DNA of 64,000 nucleotides, from contig NC_063263.1 of the NCBI RefSeq assembly GCF_019578655.1, positions 14,755,001-14,819,000 on the forward strand. Reading direction: 5' to 3'. The stretch is from Ricinus communis. Lineage: Eukaryota > Streptophyta > Magnoliopsida > Malpighiales > Euphorbiaceae. The notes below the pieces were generated by a model that was not told the DNA's origin, searched no databases, and worked only from the letters and a program-made list of their open reading frames with translations. The translations under genes were made by a program, and so were the position numbers. Each line of letters starts with the position of its first letter. Position 1 is the first letter of the stretch. Of this stretch, positions 47,410 to 60,543 are shown one piece after another.

Positions 47410-49501
47410 ATATATATATATTATGAGATTGTTTTCCTTCTTTTTCTTTCAAAAGAGAATGCACCAACTTGCCTTTCATGCACAGGATGTGTTTGCAGTA
47501 TTAATTAGGATTGCACCCTTTATGAAACCACCCTACTACACTATAAATCTAATGTATCTTCTCAGACCCCAATGGGTATAGGACTTACTCTCGAGTCTCT
47601 TTATAGGTTTAGACCTCGTCCTTGTCCTCCAATATAGTTAGATTTCTCATCAAGCAAGCCAAAAGCCTAATCCTTTGTTGTTTGAGTAACACCCTCTTTT
47701 TCTCCCTTACTTTCTTCCTGTTGGTTACACATAATTTCAAATATACTCTCCTGCATAATAATATAGGCTCACCACAAAGGAAATAAAAAGTAGAATTTAT
47801 ATGGGGTATAATCATGTGCTAAAAGAGGCATTTCTATCAAGCTAACTTAGATGAAGTCAATATATTCTCCCTCACACGTAGCAAGTTTATCATTACCTAG
47901 AGTTGAGAACGTTTTAAACAATAACTCTTTAACTTATGAGATAAATGAATTTGTAATATTCCTTTTTCACATTGTAAAATATCACAAATTATAAATGAGT
48001 GATGAAGAATAAGTATATTATAGAATTTATATTCTACGATAGATAAAGTTATATGTTTAAAATTCGTGAAATATCAAAATCGGACACTTTATCAACGATG
48101 AGATCTTGAAATTTGTAATTCTAAAATACAAACATTAGTTTAGTTTTTAATATATACATTTTTTCAATTTAATACAGTTCCACTTTGATGGAAAGAAAAT
48201 TCAAATCCTGACAAAATCTATCGTATTATATTAAAATTAAAATTTTCATATAAGAATAAGACAACTTTGTTTTTCTCATTTCCAATTATGTTTCAACAAG
48301 AATCAAGACGAGTGTGCTCTTCTTTTTGAAATATTTACTTTTGTGATATGTTGAATTTGACTTATTAGAGAAATCCTAGCCTCTTTTCTGTATCACTAAT
48401 TTTCTTATTTTTCATTAAAATTTTTTATTTTTATCTATTTGATCATTAGTATGGTTTTTTTTTTTATATTAATCAGTTTTATGAAATAAATATTACTATA
48501 TATTTAAGGGAGTTATATGGGTTTTTCTTTACGGACAAAAATAATGAATTATCCTTTACGAGAGTAATGAATTTTTTTTCTATAAAAACAAAGATGTATG
48601 TATTAAATTCTTTTTCAATGAATGTGATGAAAAGATAAAGAGATTAAATATAAATTTAAATAATTAAATCCATCAAAAGACACTTGTGATATTGTTATAT
48701 GGCAAAATATTATTGATTGGAGCGTAAGTTCTCACAAAATTGATCTAATTCTTCATCAACATGATTGGTGTTGATGAAAAATAAAAATATTTATATGTAT
48801 TTTAATATCTAATATTTATTTTTATTTTTAATATCAAAATACACTTGTTAATCGTCATTAATTAAGTATTTATATTTCTTCTTGAAATAAAAAATTAAGA
48901 ATAGTATTGGATAATATTTCTCATCAAATTAATCTAAAATAAAATTCTTCTCAACCCTAATCTTAAACAAGGCATAAATACTTAATTATCATTAGAAGTA
49001 AAACTTTCCATCAACTCTTTCTGCCAATGAGAAAAGAAGAAAATAATTTTGCCATGTACTATATAATTCTGCTTGCCAAGAAAATGGCCAATTTTAAAGA
49101 AATTATTTGTTCCGATGTCTGAAATAAAAGATTAGTTGGATGTAGCAAGTCCTAGATTGCATCTTTATTAAGATAATTAACCCTTGTTAGTATTATTAAC
49201 TAAACAAAATCTTGAATTAAAAATCAAAACAAAGTACCTGCAGATCACTTTCCTAGGGGATTGGGCGGTAAGTCTTTGAAAAACAAACATACGTATAAAA
49301 TAAAACATATACACGTGCGAATGTGCATTAATAATAAAATATGGTTTAATTATTATGATAAAAACTAAATAATATAAAAAATGGTAGTGGTAGAGAGAAG
49401 GGGGTAGGTGTGGGATTGACCAAACCACCCCCAGCTAAGAGGCGCCACACCCAACGCCCATTGCCCATTACCCGTTACCATCCTCTCAAACACTTCCCTT
49501 C

Positions 49502-49511
49502 CCATATAAAA
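49502..49511 (+). promoter_or_regulatory. TATA box of the ADT gene
   Basis: CATATAAAAA lies about 195 bp before the ADT start codon, in the least AT-rich part of the upstream region, where a TATA motif is meaningful. About 80 bp upstream (49418-49435) is ACCAAACCACCCCC, close to the AC-rich elements bound by MYB factors in phenylpropanoid genes; that link is inference. Confidence 0.55.
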
Positions 49512-49700
49512 ACCCCCTTAACCCCCTCATTTTTCCTCAGCTTGACGTTCCCTTCTTCAAGAGAACACCAAGCTTTAAAACCCAACCAAGAAAAATAGAA
49601 AACAGAGAAAAGGAAAAAAAACACCATCCAAACAGATTCTCTGCTATTTTCTCTTCTTCATTTGTGTTAATTGTTTGTTTGATTAATTCACATAGGCATT

Positions 49701-50990
49701 ATGCAGGCAATCTCTCCACCTCATCCACTTAAGTCGCTTGTCCCGACACGGCCCCGACTCATCCAGCGAGTCGTTGGTCCTAGCAGACTTGTTCTCCATT
49801 GCATTTACCGTTCAGATTCTTTTAATTTTCCAAACGGCGTCGGTTCAAGCCGAGCTGATTGGCAAAGCTCATGCGCCATATTGGCGAGCAAAGTGGTTTC
49901 TCAAGAACAACCTACTGATAAGTCTAGTGCCGGCGATAACGGCGGCGCTGACCATGTCGCCGCTGTCAACGGCCACAAGACTTCTCTTGACCTTAATTTA
50001 GTTCCTCTTAAAGATTCGTCATCATCGGCAAACGATAACAAGCCGGTAAAGCCGTTAACAATCACTGACCTCTCGCCGGCTCCGATGCACGGTTCTCAAC
50101 TTCGCGTTGCTTATCAAGGTGTTCCCGGCGCCTACTCTGAGGCGGCTGCCGGAAAAGCTTACCCTAACTGTGAAGCGATTCCTTGCGATCAATTTGAGGT
50201 CGCGTTTCAAGCGGTGGAGCTTTGGATCGCAGATCGAGCTGTTCTACCGGTGGAGAACTCTCTGGGGGGTTCTATTCACCGGAACTATGATCTCCTCCTC
50301 CGTCACCGCCTTCACATCGTCGGAGAAGTTCAGCTGCCTGTTCACCACTGTCTCTTAGCTCTTCCAGGTGTAAGGAAGGAGTACATTACGCGTGTGATTT
50401 CACATCCACAAGCACTCGCTCAATGTGAGTTAACACTCACAAAACTCGGTCTCCACGCGGCGCGTGAGGCAGTGGATGATACAGCCGGAGCAGCGGAGTA
50501 CATAGCCGCTAACAATCTACGTGATACGGCCGCGATTGCAAGTGCACGCGCAGCGGAGTTATATGGATTGCAGATATTAGCAGATGGAATACAGGATGAT
50601 TCAAGTAACGTCACGCGCTTCGTGATGTTGGCGCGTGAGCCGATTATTCCGCGAACGGATCGGCCTTTTAAAACGAGTATCGTGTTTGCTCATGATAAAG
50701 GGACGAGTGTGTTGTTTAAGGTGCTTTCAGCATTTGCATTTAGGAACATAAGTTTGACAAAGATTGAATCAAGGCCGCATAGGAACCGTCCGATTAGATT
50801 GGTTGATGATGCAAATGTAGGGACAGCTAAGCATTTTGAGTATATGTTTTATGTTGATTTTGAAGCTTCAATGGCTGAAGTTAGGGCACAAAATGCATTA
50901 GCTGAAGTGCAAGAGTTCACTTCTTTTTTGAGGGTTTTGGGTAGCTATCCCATGGATATGACTCCTTGGTGCCCTTCAAGGGGAGATTAG
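49701..50990 (+). CDS. ADT: arogenate dehydratase (prephenate dehydratase family), plastidial
   Basis: Intronless 429-residue gene for arogenate dehydratase, which converts arogenate to phenylalanine in the plastid, the last step feeding protein synthesis and phenylpropanoids. Residues 1 to about 125 form a Ser/Arg-rich transit region plus variable linker. The catalytic domain runs from [20 protein letters not shown] (134-153) to about residue 312 and includes [18 protein letters not shown] and the SNVTRF motif (302-307) with the catalytic Thr305. The regulatory ACT domain covers about 324-415, with the ESRP phenylalanine-binding motif at 356-359. The C-terminus [10 protein letters not shown] is typical. 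Lack of introns and the ACT-domain sequence place it with the ADT3-ADT6 subgroup, thought to be arogenate-specific rather than prephenate-using. Phenylalanine feedback through the ACT domain is expected. The start at 49701 is the first in-frame Met and gives the usual length. Confidence 0.95.
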   Translation: MQAISPPHPLKSLVPTRPRLIQRVVGPSRLVLHCIYRSDSFNFPNGVGSSRADWQSSCAILASKVVSQEQPTDKSSAGDNGGADHVAAVNGHKTSLDLNLVPLKDSSSSANDNKPVKPLTITDLSPAPMHGSQLRVAYQGVPGAYSEAAAGKAYPNCEAIPCDQFEVAFQAVELWIADRAVLPVENSLGGSIHRNYDLLLRHRLHIVGEVQLPVHHCLLALPGVRKEYITRVISHPQALAQCELTLTKLGLHAAREAVDDTAGAAEYIAANNLRDTAAIASARAAELYGLQILADGIQDDSSNVTRFVMLAREPIIPRTDRPFKTSIVFAHDKGTSVLFKVLSAFAFRNISLTKIESRPHRNRPIRLVDDANVGTAKHFEYMFYVDFEASMAEVRAQNALAEVQEFTSFLRVLGSYPMDMTPWCPSRGD

Positions 50991-53077
50991 CAAAACCCAC
51001 CCACCAAAAAAAACAGAAGCAAAAAGCCCTTACAAGTCTTGTTATTTACAAAGAAAAGGGAAATTAATTTTATTTTTATTTTTATTTTTATTTTTTGTGA
51101 ATTTTCAATTGAAGAATGGGTGGAGATGTTGGGGTAAATATATATTTTTATTGAAGTGTTTTTTACTTGTAAGAATGTGAATACCACTTGACACTCAATC
51201 CTTTTGAGTAATATTTTATAAGTAATTTAGGAGAGGTTTGAAGGAAAAGGGACATATGGAAGGAAACAAAATCTATATATACAAGAAGTTTAGACATATA
51301 TTTCATTTTTCTGATGATTTGGAAAATGTATATATGCAATGAATGATTTAGTTGATATTTGTTTCTCTCTAATTTATTTAGTTCTTGACAGGAATACTTT
51401 GATGTTTGATTGCTTTTCAATGTTATTAATACATATGATGACACATCATAATCTTGTGCACTTAATAGTCATTGTCTATTGTGATAATTTTCTTAATATT
51501 ATGCTGTAACATTTTTAGGTTAATATCTGGTGATATAAATCACAACCAACTTGGTATATGCATTCATAATCATCCTTGTCTGAAGCTCATAAAAAATAAT
51601 TTGATCATAATGTGTGAATCATGGGAACTGTTTGTGTACCCCATATTATCTCTATTCTGAAAACTACATAGTTAGGTAAATGATGTTTCTTATAAACCTT
51701 TTTCTTTTTTGTTTTTGCTTTGCTGAAACTAATTTCCAACTAATTTTCAAGAAGAGGAAAAAAAAAAAATTTGTTTTGTTTTAAAATAATGGGCTTGACT
51801 ACAATTTGCAGCTTCCATTCACACCATTGTTCTTGGAGGTTAATTAAGAACATTAGATAGGCAGTATTTAATTTTTGAGAGCTACATGGACATGGCTGCC
51901 AAAATTTAGGTTGGTGGATCTTCCCTTTGGATGGTGGAAAAGCAGAGGGCTAGCTAGGTAGTTATCACTGGTCACAACCTGTTAACTGATAATCAATCTG
52001 ATGTTCTTTATTTTATTTTGCTCCTTTTTACTTCTAAAACCCAAAAAAAAAAAGAAAAGAAAAGCTTTGGATTTTGAAACTCTACTTATACTTGTAGTTT
52101 ATATGAATTCTTCAAACCATTTTTTTTTTTTTTAAATTCCACCAACTACCATGCCTTGTTGCCCTTTTCTCAATAATGACTCTTCACTCTAGTAATAGAA
52201 GAAGATTATTATAGTATATGAAAATCTTAGTCACAGTGAAAAAATTAAGAGAAATAGGAAAAAGAATAATTAGCTAGAAAAGTTGTACAATCTTTTCCAC
52301 TCATAATTGTTATAGGCTATTATTATGTAGCTGTCAAAAACTAATATAATCTCATTTAAAAGTTAAAAGAAAAAGGATATTATATCTCATAATTTTCTAG
52401 AAATGACAAGTTATTAAATGTGATGGATTGGTCACAACTGGTTGTAGACATGTTCTGGAGGAAGGACACAAGTTGAATTCATTTTACTCATCTGAAAGTA
52501 CTATAATATGGAACTTGAACCCATTTGGCTGCTTGGCATCAAAAGATCAATAGAATAAATATTACAAGTGTTGAAAGTTAGATGTTTTATCGAACCTAAA
52601 CATTTTGAATTTCACTTGAGCCAAGTATCTAACCCTCTCAAGTAAAATTTAATTTGAAAATGGGTTGCATGTAACTTTCACACCTAAATTTTGATTCTTG
52701 TGTTAAAAGAATATTATTTTGTAAAAACTTTAATATGCGTCGACTCTATGAAAGATTTGGAATATAAAAATGATCAGAATTCAAGAAAAAAAATATGAAA
52801 ATCAAATTAATGTAGACCCCATCATTAGAACTATTTAAATTAAGTTAATAAAGTTGCCCTTTATATTATTATATATATTTTATCATTTTTTTGATGTGGG
52901 AGAATTTACAAAAATTTCAACAATATCTTTTATTATTGAATTTTTATCATATATCTCTTAGGATAATTTTATTATAGCTTGGGGATTGAATAATAGATAC
53001 TATTATAACGTGTGTGGAATCCAAATAAGTGATTTCCTTCACTTCCCCATTTAATTAAGATTTTGTCAATTGGTAGG

Positions 53078-53115
<38 letters not shown>

Positions 53116-53241
53116 TAGTGAAATCCCTTTCATTGAAGTGATGATGCATACATAGATGATGTACCCAAGTATATAATTATTATTATTATTCTTTTAAAGT
53201 TATATGTATTGTCGTTAGGTTAAAAGCGGTTGGCATACATT

Positions 53242-53489
53242 CCTGAAGAGAACTCTCACAAAATAATAAAATGGGAACTATTTATCTTTGTTTCCATTTT
53301 TTCTTTTTTTTTCTTTTTTTGGTAAAAAATAATCTATATTCTCAATTCTTACGTAAATTAAGACAAATTACCTGAAGAAAACTCTCACAAAATAATAAAA
53401 CGGGAACTATTTATCTTTGTTTCCATATTTTCTTTTTTTGGCAAAAAATAATCTATATTCTCAATTCTTACGTAAATTAAGACAAATTA
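53242..53489. repeat. recent ~120-130-bp tandem duplication
   Basis: Unit 1 (53242-53370) and unit 2 (53371-53489) abut. Both begin CCTGAAGA(G/A)AACTCTCAC and end ACGTAAATTAAGACAAATTA. They are nearly identical apart from one T-rich tract, which is about 10 bp longer in unit 1, and a few substitutions. The high identity implies a recent event. Confidence 0.95.
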
Positions 53490-55347
53490 TAAGAGACTAC
53501 AGTAACCGGTCAATCCTATTAATTTGAAACACGACAAACAAGTATATAACTAAAATCTTAAATTTTAATTTTAGATATATAATTATATTAAAATTTTTAA
53601 AATAATTATTTACCACTTGTAATAGTTCTTTTTGACACGCTCTAAATTAGTCTAAATTATTAAATGAAAAATGAACCTCATGGCCTGCAAAATTATCATA
53701 TCTATTAGAAACAAAATTAAAACTATTTTAAGTAGACATGTCCTAAATTAATAGCTTCTTTTAATACTTTATATAAAAAAGAATTGTGATGAAATCCACT
53801 CCTTCAAAGTCCACCATGAACAAAGGTTCGGTTGTTGGAGCAACTCCCACCCGCACACACATATATAGAAATCCAAAATGATGATATTCTTGACTTAAGA
53901 AAAATAAAATATTAGCTCATATATTAGTTAGAAATAGATGTTGTTTTTTAAAATAGTCTAATATAGTGATTTCTAATTATTGAATATTTACAACCCCTTT
54001 GTGTGTATGGTCTCATATAATATTTTCCTTTTCATTGTATATTTCACTTGAATTGTTGGAAAAATATGACAATTTTCTTGTAATTTGACTAATTCATTGC
54101 TTGATTCTTTTTAAACACATACATATATGTAATATATTATAATAAAGACATGAGACTCATTATAAATTTAGAGATAAGATAAATATTTTGTTAATAATAG
54201 TAAATAATATACTTCCCTTTCTTAATAATAGTAAATAATAATAATAATAAAAACAAAATACGGATTGCTTGCTTGCAACTTGTTTAATAGGGTTACTTGA
54301 TTCCATTGCTCACCAACCAAGAAAACTTGTTCTAACTCCAAACCAAGATTATTATTATTATTTGTTAGTAAGTCAAAGCTTGATGCAATTTCCTTTTTAG
54401 TCATTCTTACTTTTTCACCAATTTACTGTAATACTTCAGTAACAATCTGGTTGGTAATTTTATTTTGTTATATGGATTTACATACATTTCCAATAGCTCA
54501 CGCCACTTTATTTTAAAGAATTTTTTGTTATCACCAACCGTAATTAAAGAGATGTTACTTATTTCCTCTGTTTCTACTTTTCAAAACTCTTAATTAACTT
54601 CTTTGTTATGGGTATTAGAGAATTCAATCTAGATTTGTGAAAACTACTCATTAACAAAAGGAACTTGACATAATTACACACATATCTGCAATTAAGCTAT
54701 AATAAATTAATATTTGAAATTTACTTTAAACTACTCATAATAAAAGTAATAATTATGTAAATTATATGTATAGGTGCGGACTCATTGGACATAAATGAAT
54801 AGAAAAAATATAATCTACGAACGAGATTATATTTTAAAGAAGAATATTTATAGAAATTTGAATCATTGTGCAATAAAATAAGCATTCAGTTGGTCTTTGA
54901 AATACTATAAGTGTAATAGAAATTATCGTATATTTTCACACAAAAATTTTAGAAAAATGTAATGAATGTATCATACTAAATAAATAAATAAATAATATTA
55001 AGTTTAGGATGATGTATATTAATGGAGATTAGAATTAAGGGGTTAATGATGATAATGGTGAACATTGAACAAGAGCAAAATAAAGGAAGTAGGAGAATAG
55101 GGTTTGGTAGGGAATAAAAAAGAAAAGAAAAAGAGTGAAAGAAAGCATGATGAGAAAGAAAAGGAGAGAGTGAAGAGATTGTGTGGTAGGTGAAGGATGT
55201 TGCCTTTTCTTAGCTATTGCTGACGCCTCGTCGGCATTTCCTAACCAATCATTTCTTCTCTCTCCTCCCCTCTCTTTCTTTCTTTCTTTTATTCTTTTCC
55301 AATTTCTTTTTCTTTTTAGTATTGAGGGTTGCTTATATTTTATGTTG

Positions 55348-55351
<4 letters not shown>

Positions 55352-55389
<38 letters not shown>
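55352..55389. repeat. (TA)n microsatellite
   Basis: Pure TA run of about 19 units following a CT/TTTC-rich stretch. The ORF through it is an artefact. Confidence 0.9.
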
Positions 55390-55393
<4 letters not shown>

Positions 55394-58300
55394 TAGTTAG
55401 AAAATATTTTAGGGTTTGTGAATCTGTCCTGAATTAAAAGATTAATTATATAGTTATAGTTCCATTTCTTTAAAATCTGAATTAAAATTGTCTATAAAAA
55501 AGAAACTATGTGAAACTGATATAGTATTTATATATAAGTTTCACTTATTTCTTTTTAAAAAAAATTCTGAAACCGAATGGAAGTGAAATCGAGTCGAACT
55601 AGAACCGTCAAGAATTGGAATTAGACCAATCCTCTTAAGGTTCAGAAGTGTCTTGTGGTTACCTCTAACCCTGGCTCCCAGGCTTCATCGTTGGTATACC
55701 TACCATTAATTCCTATCTATTAGAACTTAAAGTTGCATACTTATGCACCTCAGCAAAAAATCCATGCATATTTTTCGTCCTGGGGACTTCTTCTGCTTCC
55801 TAGACCAAACATTCTTGTAACTCATGATCATTAATCAGACCAAATTACTTATGCAAGCTTTCATACATGTCTCAATCAAACGGCATGGCAGACATAATTC
55901 TTCTTTCTTTGTGTTACATCCACAATTTTTTTTATATATATATATTTTAATTTCACTACTTTATAAACTTTAATACTAAGATGTAAAATTGTGAATTTTT
56001 ATAGTATATAATGGTGGGTGGGGGGTGGGTTATAAAATTAGAGAGGACAAGGCTTTGTCTTTGTCTAATTATTAACTCAATAACATTAGAAATGGTGGGA
56101 AATGATCAGTTTATATTTTTATTCAATTAAGTTGGGATTGTTTTATACAAATTACCATTTCTCTTTATTAATGTTATATAGATTACTTGTTTGGCATAGA
56201 AAGCCTTCAATAATTGCTGCACTACAAAAGAACCCTAAAGACAGAAGCTTTAATTGTTAATTCATTTTCATAAAAATGATAGGATTTATTGTTATGCTAA
56301 GAATGAAGAAAAACAAAAAAACAAAAGTATTTCCTTTTGATTGGTGGTTGGTAAACCATATAATTAACATAAATCCAATGTGAAAACACCACCAAATTCT
56401 GCGGCGCAAACCCACAAAGGAAACTTAATAGATTTCTCTTTTTCTTTTCCTTTTCCTTTTTCCTCTTCACCAACATTTTCTTTCAGAAAGATGTTTCTCT
56501 TTCAAAGCACTTATAATATCTTAATTAATTTACTAATTCTGTTTTGAGTAATTCTTGAAGTTGAGATTGTTAGACCACCCAAATCCAGTTCACATCAATT
56601 TCTTTAATTAATTTCTGTACAAAAACATCGTTATTCGCTAGCCTGTTTCTAAGTAAATATTGGTCAATTTTATTAACTTGTTATATGATAATTTATTTAT
56701 TAATATAGATTAATATTAGTATATAAAATATTTAATTAAAAAGTATTTTATAGACTTTTTAACTTTTGATACAAATATAACCTTATTATGCTAATTTAAT
56801 TTTATATATTTATTAATTGTAAGTTACCAATGAATTTGATATAAGTCTTTAATAAGTATTAAACGACATACTATTCAAGTTTAGGATAATAAAATATTAA
56901 TTAATTTTTGTTATGTATATGTTTGGTATTAAATATTAAATTATGCCTGTAGAACACAAAAGATTTTATAAAATTTTATTAATATTAGACATTTGTTTAT
57001 CTATTAGAAGGAATATTAGACATTATTAACTATTGGGATATTTTATTAATTATACATCAAGTGAGTTTATGTACAAAAAAAAGTGGTATTTTAATGATAA
57101 AAATTGAGACGTATATTGAATAGTAGATGAAGGGATTTATGAAAAGCAAAAGGTCATATCCTATCAACTCATTTAGCATTTTTATATATTAAAAAAAGAA
57201 AAGAAAAAAAAGAAGAAGCCAGTAGCCAAAGACAACATGACAAATATGCCAACAAGGAATAAAAAAAATAAAATATTGGGAGAAATGGTTTATTTTAATT
57301 CTAAATATCTTGATTAAATTAAAAAAAAAAAAAGAAAAAGAAAGAGAAGGTAAATGGAAAATGTCATCCACTTGGACATAGACAGAGACTTCAGAGATTT
57401 TCCTACATTTGTAAATACCATTCAAAGTCACTCTTGGTGTCTTGACCACTCAAAAACCCACTCTTTTTCACCAACTTTTTATTTATTTTTTTTGATGATT
57501 GTATAGTTGAAAAAGAAATGTTCAGAACACTTCCATTAATTGATTAATTAATTTCCATGTGCAAACCCTTCTATGAATCTTCTTTGTTATTTCAAAGCAA
57601 GTTCCCCAGTCTTAGATCAAGTTGATCTTCAGTCTAAGGTCTTTTTTATTATTATTCTTATTATTATTTTCATAATATGGTCAACCTAATATAGAAAATC
57701 TTAGTTCTTTTTGGCTCTTTATCCTTTTGGGGGTTTACTCCTACTTTTAAATTAAATTATTTACAATGTCATTTCAAAAATTAAAATTATGTAATATTAG
57801 AAATTCAATAGGTATGCTTACTATAAAATTCATAACTCACTTAGATTTGAACTTTCAAATGCTATAGACTTTCAGTATTTTGTACAATTGTTACTATTTA
57901 GATCGCAAATAAACCTTTTGATATAGAAGTGATATGACCCCAGTAATCTTTATTAGAAGAGCATCTTGTGGCTAAGAATGACTTGCCTAAACTTGATTGT
58001 CAAATTGAACCACCTTTCATAATCAAAAAGTTCAACTAAATTTTATATGCCATGGAATTTAAATGCTCTCTCTCATTTTAAAAGTATTTATGTTTATTTT
58101 CAAGTTTTTTTAATTATGGATTAACTTCTATACTCATAAAAGAAAAATAAATTTAATTTTTCTGTATTCATTTTATTTTGGCAAAAAATATATTTAAGTG
58201 GAAATGGTCCTATCAAGCGTTCCAAGAATATGTTTGAACAAAAATAAAAATACCGAGCATGCAATGCGTTTGAGGTATACAATCCATTGTGAATAGATGC

Positions 58301-58559
58301 ACTTTAAAGTAACTTATGTATCATAACGAAATATAGATCCCTAAACTACAGTTTGCTTAGATTCTAAAGCATCATATAGTAAATAGAGTTGTAAATATAC
58401 GAAGATAACGTATGAAGAATATAACAGTAAAGCTTGAAATTAAGAAATTAAGCTGAGACTAAAAGTTAAAGATTTGAAAAAGAAATAAACTGAAATTACA
58501 TTGATAATCAAAGAAGTTGTAAACATTATTGAAAAGAAATGCTTGAACCAATAAAGTTT

Positions 58560-58920
58560 GATTATGTTTTGCTATAAAAACTTGTAGTTTTTGAGTAGTT
58601 TGATGATAATTGTTGATTATAGATCCTTCTTAATGATGCTTATTCCTTTGTATTTATAGAGCTCCCCTAAGTTTCCGTTTTCTTTGAAGATAAGTCTCAC
58701 TTTTATTACTATTTATATTGGAATTGGGCTCAAAAATAACTATGATGCTAACGCACCGAAGTTATTTGTATGCTCTCAATTTTTGGGTTTCTTGTCTGCC
58801 TGCTCTTGTTTAGTTGCCAAAGATGTTGTTATAGGGCAACGCCCAGTGAATGAAAGAAAGCCTTTCCTTCAATGGCAGAGGGGCAAATCGGTAGGTTAAG
58901 GTTAAGATATGAAATGTAAC
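58560..58920 (+). other. possible LTR-like or promoter-like fragment
   Basis: A TATTTATAGAGCTCCCC motif at about 58651-58667 follows an AT-rich stretch. It is followed by balanced-composition sequence with a GGGCAACGCCC palindrome near 58837. TATTTATAGAGC-type TATA regions with this layout are common in plant LTRs. No terminal repeats, primer-binding site or coding remnants were seen, and the 71-codon ORF here matches nothing I know. An ordinary intergenic origin is equally possible. Confidence 0.2.
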
Positions 58921-59230
58921 TCCTCTAAATGATAACGAAACAGAAGTTCAAAGCCCATTCTCTAGTGGGTTCAACTTCAAACTTCGTCGGCCTACTAAAT
59001 CCCTAAATAACACACGAAACAACAACAATAACAGATTTCAAATTTTCTTCTTCTTGTTTTTTTTTTTTTTTTACTGGCAAATACTTTTCCATTCAGATCC
59101 ATTAAAGAATAATTCAAAGAACGCAGATGTATTTTGTAGTATAGAAATTGTTTATGCACTAATTCTATAGAGAACCATTCAATCTGCTTTTTTAATGTTT
59201 CATCTAAAAAAGCGTGAAAAAATTAAAGCT

Positions 59231-59237
59231 GTTGAGA

Positions 59238-59270
<33 letters not shown>

Positions 59271-59310
59271 ACCTTAATCTGGCGCCTTAGACCAACTCGG
59301 CCATCTCAAC
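59231..59310 (-). tRNA. tRNA-Leu (anticodon AAG)
   Basis: An 80-nt class II tRNA read on the minus strand. The acceptor arms GTTGAGA and TCTCAAC pair. The D-arm region reads TGGCCGAGTTGGTCTAAGGC, matching box A. The anticodon arm CCAGA-TTAAGGT-TCTGG has AAG at 34-36 (A34 expected to become inosine, decoding CUU/CUC/CUA-type Leu codons). A long variable arm TCCGAAAGGGC follows, and GGTTCAAATCC is the box B/T-arm. A CAA triplet lies directly upstream of the 5' end and a run of six T lies about 10 nt downstream (near 59217-59222), as expected for a plant Pol III start and terminator. No intron and no encoded CCA. It looks fully functional. Confidence 0.97.
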
Positions 59311-60519
59311 TTGCTCGTATACAAAGTCGAATTTAATTCCTTCATAATTGTGATCCAGTTTTACATTTCTGTTTAAACATAACAATTATAATTTATAGAT
59401 AGTGAACGGGGTCCTGAATTTTTCATAAAAATCACGGAATGGAGACCAAATTTTAAAACTAATGCACCAGACTTTAATTAATGCTGAAATTAATCAATTA
59501 GTTTTTTTGGGTTCAATTAGCTATCACAATAATATGAAGCGAACATTGTCAACTCATAATGCAATTAAGAATGTATTGACAAAAGCATACATAAAATTTA
59601 GGGCCCTCGAGCACTAATTCTAAGAGCACTAAACTTTTCAAGTAAAACTTCAAGTCTTGGCAGATTTGACAGCCCCAACTGGCTCTAAGTGTGATGGCAT
59701 GGTCAATAAAGAAAGCTGCGGATTCTATGTTTTCTCGGTAGGGGCTAACTTAGATATGGCTGTTGTTGTTGTTGCTGGGGCACATATGATGATGGGACTA
59801 GGCCTCTGTGATGGAACTTCACAATAATATTGAGATTTCCATTTTATCACCAATCTAATGTCCAATTAAACAGAGATATGCACTTTAATTAATAGCAAAA
59901 GCTTAGTTATTAGTAAAACTTTTGTGCCAGACCTTTTCTTTCTTCTTTTCTTCTCTGGGTCAAGAATTTTCCACTATGTATTCTCAACTTTTGTGCACTG
60001 CCTTCAAACCATGCTGCTGAACTCTCTAAACACAGAAACAATTGACAAAGTTAGATATGCATGTACATGTATAATTTCAACATAAATTACGATTGAACAT
60101 AAAGAAGAATGAAATACATACAGTTCTGTATTCTAGGAAGAAGCACAAAAGGAATCCAATCTTAGGTAGAAGAAACAAACAAAAAAAGAAAGCATATATA
60201 TAGATATCTGTGGCTGCATATTCTCATGGAAAATGGGATCACCCCATTGGAGTTGGGACGTATTCCATCTAGCTTTTGGTGATTCTGACAAAAAGCTATA
60301 AAGTAACAGAGAAGTGGATAGCAGAAAGACCTTTTGCATCTTCTCTTTAATGGCAGACCTCACTCACTCCATTTAACAACCATATAAGATTTATGTACTT
60401 GCTGTGATCATTAGATTTTCACCCTATGCAGTTTGGACCCGGTCCAGATTCCTGGGAACAAATAGAATTCACTTTATGCCCACATGTTGAAAATGAATTG
60501 AGCTTAATTTTCAATTGGC

Positions 60520-60543
60520 AAAAAAAAAAAAAAAAAAAAAAAA
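60520..60543. repeat. poly-A homopolymer
   Basis: An uninterrupted run of about 24 A residues. No reverse-transcribed element was recognised next to it, so it may be simple slippage. Confidence 0.9.

Larger units (their letters stand above)
37075..49700. other. large AT-rich intergenic region; ADT promoter at the right end
   Basis: About 12.6 kb without a recognised gene. The first 300-400 bp is the likely NAT12 3' UTR. Then follow a TIR element (40267-41085), long TA microsatellites (43896-43918, 43979-44035, 44194-44238, 44926-44945), a MITE family A copy (45674-45858) and a 44-codon ORF that looks protein-like but is unidentified (47275-47409). The hydrophobic ORF at 42165-42443 is judged compositional. 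The last ~250 bp before 49701 is the ADT promoter and 5' UTR. Confidence 0.5.
50991..59230. other. AT-rich intergenic region, no gene recognised
   Basis: The first ~200 bp is the probable ADT 3' UTR. The remaining 8 kb has no supported coding sequence. It holds TA microsatellites at about 53082-53112 and 55352-55389, a recent tandem duplication at 53242-53489, poly-purine/poly-pyrimidine runs near 55080-55300 and 57190-57340, and a possible LTR-like fragment around 58560-58920. Short ORFs here are compositional. Confidence 0.5.

Noticed and set aside
55670..55692. CCAGGCTTCAT, as in the miR165/166 core
   Set aside because: Only 11 bases match, the rest of the mature sequence differs, and no complementary arm is present nearby, so it is not a MIR166 gene.
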